From Alphaproteobacteria bacterium (lineage in GTDB: Bacteria; Pseudomonadota; Alphaproteobacteria; Rs-D84): a stretch of 9,622 nt of DNA. Where the stretch lies: the NCBI GenBank assembly GCA_017936185.1, contig JAGBGA010000117.1, positions 1 to 9,622 on the forward strand, given 5' to 3'. This document shows positions 6,882-9,622 of the stretch, one piece after another (the stretch's first letter is position 1; each line of letters begins with the position of its first letter). Made by a program: the position numbers and the translations under genes. The notes under the pieces are model-generated. The model was not told where the DNA came from. It saw nothing but the letters and a program-made list of their open reading frames with translations, and did no database searches.

Positions 6882-7748
6882 TTGAAGAAATTATCGTTGT
6901 TTTTATTGGTGGCGTTGGTGCCGGGGTTGGCGTGTGCCGATGATGCAGTGGCGGCAAAAGACGCGGCATCTTTGGTGTTAAACGTGCGTCGTATTGGGTT
7001 GGAATGGTCAAAAACCGATGTTCGTAACGCCGCAGAATATCAAAATTCGCCTGTGTCGGCGTTAAAGGCCGACAGTCAAGATTTTATCAAGGGTGTGTTT
7101 GATACCGCACTTGAATATAACAAGGCGCGCTTTCAATGGGATAACAGCCTGTTTATGGAATACGGTGAAACCAAGTTGAAACCATACGAAGGGCCGGCAA
7201 CGGTCAGTGAAAACGCCGATGATATCTTGTTATCAAGTAATTTATCTTATGCGTGTTGGGAATTTTCGGGATTTAAATTTGGTCCAACGGTTCGTGGCGC
7301 GTATGATACAGAATTCAAGACCGGTGATGATACACCACGCCAAAATGTGTTGCGTGCAAATGCTGGTATTTCATTGTTTGATAACGCGGTGGTGAAAAGT
7401 TTATACTTAACCGGTGTGTACGAATATGATTTTACGTATGCCGGTGAACAGACCAGCAAACTGGCCGCGGAAATTGGTTGGCGCCTTGAATATCAGGTTC
7501 GTGAAGGTGTTAAATTGTCAACGAATGGATATTATCGTGAATATCTTAGCTATTCTGACTATGTTGCCACAGATTTGGAACGTGATTTAAGTGCGATTTT
7601 GCGTCTTGATACGAATTTGTGGGGTGATTTGACAATGGGGCCGTATGTTCAGTATCGTCGTGCGCGCGCACGTGGTGCCGATGTTTATGGCAGTAATTTT
7701 GTCATGGGTATATCATTTAACTATATAACTTCATTTGGATTGATATAA
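6882..7748 (+). CDS. Outer-membrane beta-barrel protein, DUF3078-like (288 aa)
   Basis: The start is taken as TTG at 6882: AAGGGG (6870-6875) lies six bases upstream and the next codons give a signal peptide, MKKLSLFLLV... with cleavage after ACA (residue 19). The TTG at 6834 would add 16 residues, has no ribosome binding site and overlaps the promoter. The mature chain alternates short amphipathic strands with turns to the end: FQWDNSLFMEYGE (85-97), DDILLSSNLSYACWEF (113-128), FKFGPTVRGAYDTEF (131-145), KSLYLTGVYEYDF (172-184), KLAAEIGWRLEYQV (193-206), MGPYVQYRRAR (252-262) and NFVMGISFNY (272-281). This is typical of an outer-membrane barrel. The 'wdN.l...YGe ... DDillsSnLsY ... F.fgptv...y.TeF' order resembles DUF3078-type barrels, but that is from memory. 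Substrate or ligand is unknown. The gene is followed at once by a strong terminator. Confidence 0.72.
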   Translation: MKKLSLFLLVALVPGLACADDAVAAKDAASLVLNVRRIGLEWSKTDVRNAAEYQNSPVSALKADSQDFIKGVFDTALEYNKARFQWDNSLFMEYGETKLKPYEGPATVSENADDILLSSNLSYACWEFSGFKFGPTVRGAYDTEFKTGDDTPRQNVLRANAGISLFDNAVVKSLYLTGVYEYDFTYAGEQTSKLAAEIGWRLEYQVREGVKLSTNGYYREYLSYSDYVATDLERDLSAILRLDTNLWGDLTMGPYVQYRRARARGADVYGSNFVMGISFNYITSFGLI

Positions 7749-7777
7749 AAAAATCCCCCAGATGGGGGATTTTTTTT
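7749..7777 (+). terminator. Strong intrinsic terminator after the barrel gene
   Basis: It begins right after the TAA. Arms AAAAATCCCCC (7749-7759) and GGGGGATTTTT (7764-7774) enclose loop AGAT and are followed by more T residues to 7777. The A-run on the left means it could also work in the other direction. A near-copy occurs at 8822-8849. Confidence 0.95.
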
Positions 7778-7781
7778 GACG

Positions 7782-7810
7782 TTGTATTTTTCTTTTTTAT
7801 GCGGTATAAT
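7782..7810 (+). promoter_or_regulatory. Promoter of the structured RNA / small secreted protein unit
   Basis: TTGTAT (7782-7787) and a perfect TATAAT (7805-7810) are spaced by 17 bp, immediately after the preceding terminator. Predicted transcription start is about 7816-7818, some 185 nt before the next start codon, so a long leader or a separate RNA is transcribed. Confidence 0.7.
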
Positions 7811-7816
7811 AGGTGG

Positions 7817-7984
7817 GCACTGGGGAAAACGGTGTTGGGCATAGAAACCCATTGGTCACGTCATGCAAGACGTTAAAACATTCCAACCAAGTGGTTGTAG
7901 TGTGTTGAATATACAGAATAAAACACGCAATTGACCAATTGTTTCTAAACTCCAACCACCGCAGATTTCCTGGGTGGTATTTTT
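7817..7984 (+). ncRNA. Structured RNA, about 168 nt: attenuator/riboswitch-like leader or stand-alone ncRNA
   Basis: The RNA begins at a consensus promoter and ends in an intrinsic terminator. Complementary segments give a nearly continuous rod: GGTGTTGG (7831-7838) with CCAA-C-CACC (7952-7960, one bulged C); TAGAAAC (7842-7848) with GTTTCTA (7941-7947); ATTGGTCA (7851-7858) with TGACCAAT (7932-7939). Inside, three hairpins radiate: CGTC/GACG (7859-7872), CAACC/GGTTG (7884-7897) and GTGTGTT/AACACGC (7900-7928). That makes a four-helix junction on a 23-bp stem, far more than chance pairing. An outer GGAAA (7824-7828)/TTTCC (7966-7970) pairing may extend it. Length and rod shape resemble 6S RNA, but no 6S-specific sequence is recognised and the gene neighbourhood is not the usual one. 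Its position before two co-oriented genes and its overlapping terminator favour a cis-regulatory leader. No known riboswitch consensus was recognised. Confidence 0.6.
7955..7984 (+). terminator. Intrinsic terminator / attenuator before the small secreted protein genes
   Basis: ACCACC (7955-7960) pairs with GGTGGT (7973-7978) around a 12-base loop, followed by A and TTTTT. The left arm is the same segment that closes the upstream RNA rod with 7831-7838, so terminator and closing stem cannot form together. The start codon of the next gene is only 17 nt beyond the U-run. Confidence 0.65.
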
Positions 7985-8000
7985 GTTGTGGGGATGGTTT

Positions 8001-8417
8001 ATGAAGTGCTTTGTATTTCTTGTGATGCTTTGTGTTTGTGGTGTGGCCAATGCCGCCACAATGTGTGTGCCAGATTTAAGTACATGTGAAAGTTGTACGG
8101 GGTTTAAAAGTAACGGACAAATGTTTTGGTCTGCAGATTGTTGTGGTGTTCCTGTGTCTGGTGTCTGGATGCCTGTTAACGGTAATAATAAACGTTCGGT
8201 GGATATAGCAGAGTTGTATCTGGAACACATTATTGATGGGGTTGGTGGTTCGGGCTATAATTTTTGTGTGATGTTGTCGCCATTTATTGCACCATATGCT
8301 GTTAATGTGAAACACTATTGGATTGCTGGTTCAGATATTTGTAGTGGCTTTATTCCAAGATGTGCGGTGACATATTGTGATGAAACAGTTTCGGAATATT
8401 CGGGTGGTTGGGTATGA
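8001..8417 (+). CDS. Small secreted cysteine-rich protein (138 aa)
   Basis: I do not recognise the family. The ATG at 8001 follows GGGGATGG (7990-7997) and starts a signal peptide, MKCFVFLVMLCVCGV with cleavage at ANA-A (about residue 18). The alternative GTG at 7974 lies inside the terminator hairpin. The mature protein of about 120 residues has ten cysteines: C21, C28 and C31, the pair C46-C47, C88, C113, C120 and C125, plus aromatic and Gly-rich segments. A fold held by disulfides in the periplasm or outside the cell is likely. No anchor or lipobox is evident. Its final ATGA overlaps the start of the next gene, so the two are translationally coupled and probably work together. Expression may depend on escape from the terminator at 7955-7984. 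Confidence 0.82.
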   Translation: MKCFVFLVMLCVCGVANAATMCVPDLSTCESCTGFKSNGQMFWSADCCGVPVSGVWMPVNGNNKRSVDIAELYLEHIIDGVGGSGYNFCVMLSPFIAPYAVNVKHYWIAGSDICSGFIPRCAVTYCDETVSEYSGGWV

Positions 8418-8821
8418 TTCGTTTTGTACGTATATTTGTTGCTTTTTTTATCATGTGGCCGCTTGCCGTATTTGCGCAATCGTGTCCGACTGGATTTGTT
8501 GCGTATGAATATGATGGATATGTGCCGGCGGTGGCGGGTGTGTGTCCGTCGGGGTATGTTGCGCATGATACAGAAACTGTTTGTGGTGCGGGTGATGGCG
8601 CCTGTTGGATTGTTGAACAAATTCGTGCACTGTGTGGTGCGGGTATAACAAAAATAAAGACGTCAAACGGTGTATCTGTTGCGCTTTATTCTGATAAAGC
8701 CACAAAACCGTCAATGAATGTTCAATATAATGGTGCGGTGTGTTATGCCGATATGGTGCCGGGCAGGGCAACCAACGCAATTAATGTAAAGATTGGTGAT
8801 GTTATTTATCATCTGGAATAA
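8414..8821 (+). CDS. Small secreted protein with duplicated CP-x-G-x-VA motif (135 aa)
   Basis: No family is recognised. The ATG overlaps the previous stop (ATGA), with GGGTGG upstream inside the preceding gene. The signal peptide is MIRFVRIFVA... ending VFA before Q (residue 21). The mature chain begins with two similar units about 20 residues apart, SCPTGFVAY (23-31) and VCPSGYVAH (43-51), followed by VCGAG (56-60) and LCGAG (73-77), each closing a similar spacing. This suggests an internal duplication of a Cys/Gly motif. The C-terminal half (80-135) has one Cys (C110) and a beta-rich look (YNGAVCYADM, INVKIGDVIYHLE). It is the second gene of the two-gene unit and is closed immediately by a terminator shared with the convergent gene on the right. 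Secreted; function unknown. Confidence 0.82.
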   Translation: MIRFVRIFVAFFIMWPLAVFAQSCPTGFVAYEYDGYVPAVAGVCPSGYVAHDTETVCGAGDGACWIVEQIRALCGAGITKIKTSNGVSVALYSDKATKPSMNVQYNGAVCYADMVPGRATNAINVKIGDVIYHLE

Positions 8822-8849
8822 AAAAATCCCCCGGATGGGGGATTTTTTT
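8822..8849. terminator. Bidirectional intrinsic terminator between convergent genes
   Basis: Arms AAAAATCCCCC (8822-8832) and GGGGGATTTTT (8837-8847) enclose GGAT. Runs of A on the left and T on the right let it stop both the plus-strand unit ending at 8821 and the minus-strand gene ending at 8862. It differs from the 7749 terminator by one loop base. Confidence 0.95.
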
Positions 8850-8861
8850 CTGTGGTTTGTT

Positions 8862-9107
8862 TTAGCGGGTATGTTGTTCATCAAGTAAACAACCATTGCC
8901 ACGCTGAAACGGATTGAATTTTTTTGCAAATTCTTGTTTTTGGTTTGCGACAGGTTCTGGGGCATCAAACGATGTTTGTGGCGGAAGAACGGTTAATTGT
9001 GCGCTTGGGTGATGTTCTTTGTCGAATTCTATCTTGATTATACAAGCGTTATGAAAATGGCAATTGCCATTTCGGTTATATTGACATTCAAGTGTACATG
9101 TTGGCAT
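8862..9107 (-). CDS. Small Cys/His-rich protein, DUF1540-like N-terminus (81 aa)
   Basis: The ATG at 9107-9105 is chosen because AAAGGA lies seven bases upstream on the minus strand. An in-frame ATG at 9170 lacks a ribosome binding site and would overlap the promoter -35 box. No signal peptide is seen, unlike its neighbours, so it is probably cytoplasmic. The first 26 residues carry C4-x3-C8-x-Y-N-x2-G-x-C16-H17-x-H19-x2-C22-I-I-K-I. This resembles the short four-Cys DUF1540 motif and could bind a metal such as zinc. The remainder is polar, Pro/Gln/Lys-rich and probably disordered, with one more Cys near the C-terminus (C74). It is monocistronic, with a consensus promoter and the shared terminator at 8822. 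Metal binding is inferred from the Cys/His spacing only. Confidence 0.7.
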   Translation of the reverse strand: MPTCTLECQYNRNGNCHFHNACIIKIEFDKEHHPSAQLTVLPPQTSFDAPEPVANQKQEFAKKFNPFQRGNGCLLDEQHTR

Positions 9108-9142
9108 ATAATAATCCTTTGGTTTAATTGTTTGTTGCAAGC

Positions 9143-9170
9143 ATATTAGCACACAAAATCCATTTGTCAA
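9143..9170 (-). promoter_or_regulatory. Promoter of the small Cys/His-rich protein
   Basis: On the minus strand a perfect TTGACA (9170-9165) and TAATAT (9148-9143) are 16 bp apart, giving a leader of about 30 nt before the ATG at 9107. Confidence 0.65.
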
Positions 9171-9234
9171 CTTGTTTGTTTCCCTATAAATTGTAATTAT
9201 GTGTGGGGTTGGGTGAAAAAACTGTAATTTTTAC

Positions 9235-9262
9235 TTGCATTTAAAAATATTTAAGATACAAT
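9235..9262 (+). promoter_or_regulatory. Promoter of tRNA-Arg
   Basis: TTGCAT (9235-9240) and TACAAT (9257-9262) are 16 bp apart. The predicted start is about five bases before the mature tRNA 5' end. Confidence 0.7.
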
Positions 9263-9273
9263 ACACAACCGTT

Positions 9274-9350
9274 GCATCCATAGCTTAACTGGATAAAGCA
9301 TCTGACTACGGATCAGAAGACTGAGGGTTCGAATCCTTCTGGATGCGCCA
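9274..9350 (+). tRNA. tRNA-Arg (anticodon ACG)
   Basis: Acceptor arms GCATCCA and TGGATGC pair perfectly, followed by discriminator G and encoded CCA. The anticodon stem TCTGA/TCAGA encloses CTACGGA, so the anticodon is ACG, the standard bacterial arginine tRNA whose A34 is deaminated to inosine by TadA. T loop TTCGAAT is canonical. It is a single-gene transcription unit with its own promoter and terminator. Confidence 0.97.
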
Positions 9351-9359
9351 GGATTTAGG

Positions 9360-9385
9360 AATACCACATATTGTGGTATTTTTTT
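9360..9385 (+). terminator. Intrinsic terminator of tRNA-Arg
   Basis: AATACCACA (9360-9368) pairs perfectly with TGTGGTATT (9372-9380) around TAT, followed by five more T residues, nine bases after the CCA end. Confidence 0.95.
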
Positions 9386-9433
9386 GTTGTATAATGTAAC
9401 TGTATTTATTCAATTGTTTGTGCGAAAATGTTG

Positions 9434-9462
9434 TTGTGAAAAAATACATATTTTGTTATAAT
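9434..9462 (+). promoter_or_regulatory. Strong promoter near the right edge
   Basis: TTGTGA (9434-9439) and a perfect TATAAT (9457-9462) are 17 bp apart, and a TG one base before the -10 gives an extended -10. Predicted transcription start is near 9469. Confidence 0.7.
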
Positions 9463-9473
9463 CTGTACACAGA
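9462..9473. promoter_or_regulatory. Candidate operator palindrome at the transcription start
   Basis: TCTGT (9462-9466) and ACAGA (9469-9473) form a perfect inverted repeat around AC, overlapping the end of the -10 box and the expected start site, where a repressor would block initiation. It is short and could be chance. Confidence 0.25.
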
Positions 9474-9497
9474 ATGGAACAAAGGAAAGATTGTAAT

Positions 9498-9542
9498 ATG
9501 TTTGAAAGTCGCAGAATTCTAGAGAGAGAGAGAGAGGAATAG
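9498..9542 (+). CDS. Possible 14-codon small ORF in a structured transcript
   Basis: ATG at 9498 follows AAAGGA (9481-9486) and reads MFESRRILEREREE before TAG at 9540-9542. The second half is encoded by the (AG)8 tract and is an alternating Glu/Arg run. It lies downstream of a strong promoter. Spacing of the ribosome binding site (11 bases) is longer than usual. It could be a leader peptide for a gene beyond the window, a small protein, or simply part of a noncoding RNA. Confidence 0.25.
   Translation: MFESRRILEREREE
9521..9536. repeat. (AG)8 dinucleotide tract
   Basis: Eight uninterrupted AG units lie within the putative small ORF. Tracts of this kind can change length by slippage. Dropping or adding one unit shifts the frame but only moves the stop to about 9590 or about 9555, so no long frame is uncovered within the window. 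Confidence 0.9.
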
Positions 9543-9559
9543 TTCCGTTAATTGAATTT

Positions 9560-9581
9560 AACGCAAACGCATGTTTGCGTT
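9560..9581 (+). other. Perfect 9-bp hairpin
   Basis: AACGCAAAC (9560-9568) pairs with GTTTGCGTT (9573-9581) around GCAT. No U-run follows, so it is not an ordinary terminator. It would fold in the RNA begun at about 9469. Confidence 0.6.
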
Positions 9582-9594
9582 GGTGGTGAAAAGT

Positions 9595-9622
9595 CGATAA
9601 TGACACATTGGTGTCATTATCG
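9595..9622 (+). terminator. Perfect 12-bp hairpin at the window edge, possible terminator
   Basis: CGATAATGACAC (9595-9606) pairs perfectly with GTGTCATTATCG (9611-9622) around ATTG. The right arm ends at the last base of the window, so any U-run that would prove a terminator is not visible. It could equally be a regulatory hairpin or operator for a gene beyond the edge. Confidence 0.35.

Noticed and set aside
7817..7850. Resemblance of the GGGGAAAACGGTG stretch to part of a cobalamin riboswitch
   Set aside because: The other conserved cobalamin elements are missing and the segment is used in the rod helices.
7863..7934. 23-codon ORF inside the structured RNA, considered as an attenuation leader peptide
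   Set aside because: No purine-rich ribosome binding site precedes its ATG and there is no run of regulatory codons; it is kept only as a possibility.
9515..9536. Cloning linker or adapter artefact (GAATTCTAGA followed by AG repeats)
   Set aside because: It looks like overlapping EcoRI/XbaI sites, but it sits inside otherwise continuous sequence with promoter and ribosome binding site in place; it cannot be proven without reads.
9498..9595. Phase-variable gene controlled by the (AG)8 tract
   Set aside because: Reading all three frames past the tract gives stops by about 9542, 9555 and 9590, so no slip state opens a long frame within the window.
1..9622. CRISPR arrays, insertion sequences, transposase or integrase genes, rRNA
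   Set aside because: No regularly spaced repeats, no transposase or integrase-like coding region and no rRNA sequence were seen.

Overview
The window looks like a piece of a moderately AT-rich alphaproteobacterial chromosome, probably from an uncultured or host-associated lineage. This is inferred from: bacterial-type tRNAs with encoded CCA; a Gram-negative envelope (Sec signal peptides, two outer-membrane beta-barrel proteins, one ending in Phe); ordinary stop usage including TGA; and an unusual load of secreted cysteine-rich proteins of unknown function. No ribosomal, core metabolic or mobile-element gene is present that would fix the taxonomy.

Layout. Positions 1-191 are a GC-rich, unassigned stretch. 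Positions 192-4363 hold a two-gene minus-strand operon: a 990-residue secreted cysteine-rich protein, followed through a 4-bp ATGA overlap by a 400-residue secreted cysteine-rich protein with an ephrin-receptor/TNFR-like C-terminal module. A minus-strand tRNA-Leu with the unusual anticodon AAG lies at 4476-4560. Divergent, back-to-back promoters separate it from a plus-strand envelope cluster: a 507-residue omptin-like outer-membrane barrel (4654-6177), a 205-residue periplasmic protein (6197-6814) and a 288-residue second barrel protein with its own promoter and a TTG start (6882-7748), closed by a strong intrinsic terminator.

Next comes the most intriguing stretch, 7782-8821. A consensus promoter drives an elaborately foldable RNA of about 168 nt. 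Its 3' terminator hairpin shares bases with its own closing stem. It sits directly before two small, overlapping genes for secreted cysteine-rich proteins. A near-copy of the preceding terminator ends this unit. It reads either as an attenuated or riboswitch-like leader of a two-gene secretion cassette, or as a stand-alone ncRNA followed by those genes.

The right end carries a convergent small Cys/His-rich protein (8862-9107, minus), a tRNA-Arg(ACG) with its own promoter and terminator, and a last promoter. That promoter feeds a short transcript with a 14-codon ORF, an (AG)8 tract and two perfect hairpins, the second ending exactly at the window edge.

Functionally, nearly every protein is exported, and four of the seven exported proteins carry many cysteines expected to form disulfides. 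The region is best read as a cell-envelope/surface island with two tRNA genes. Assignments of the exported proteins rest on signal peptides, composition and recalled family patterns, not on searches.
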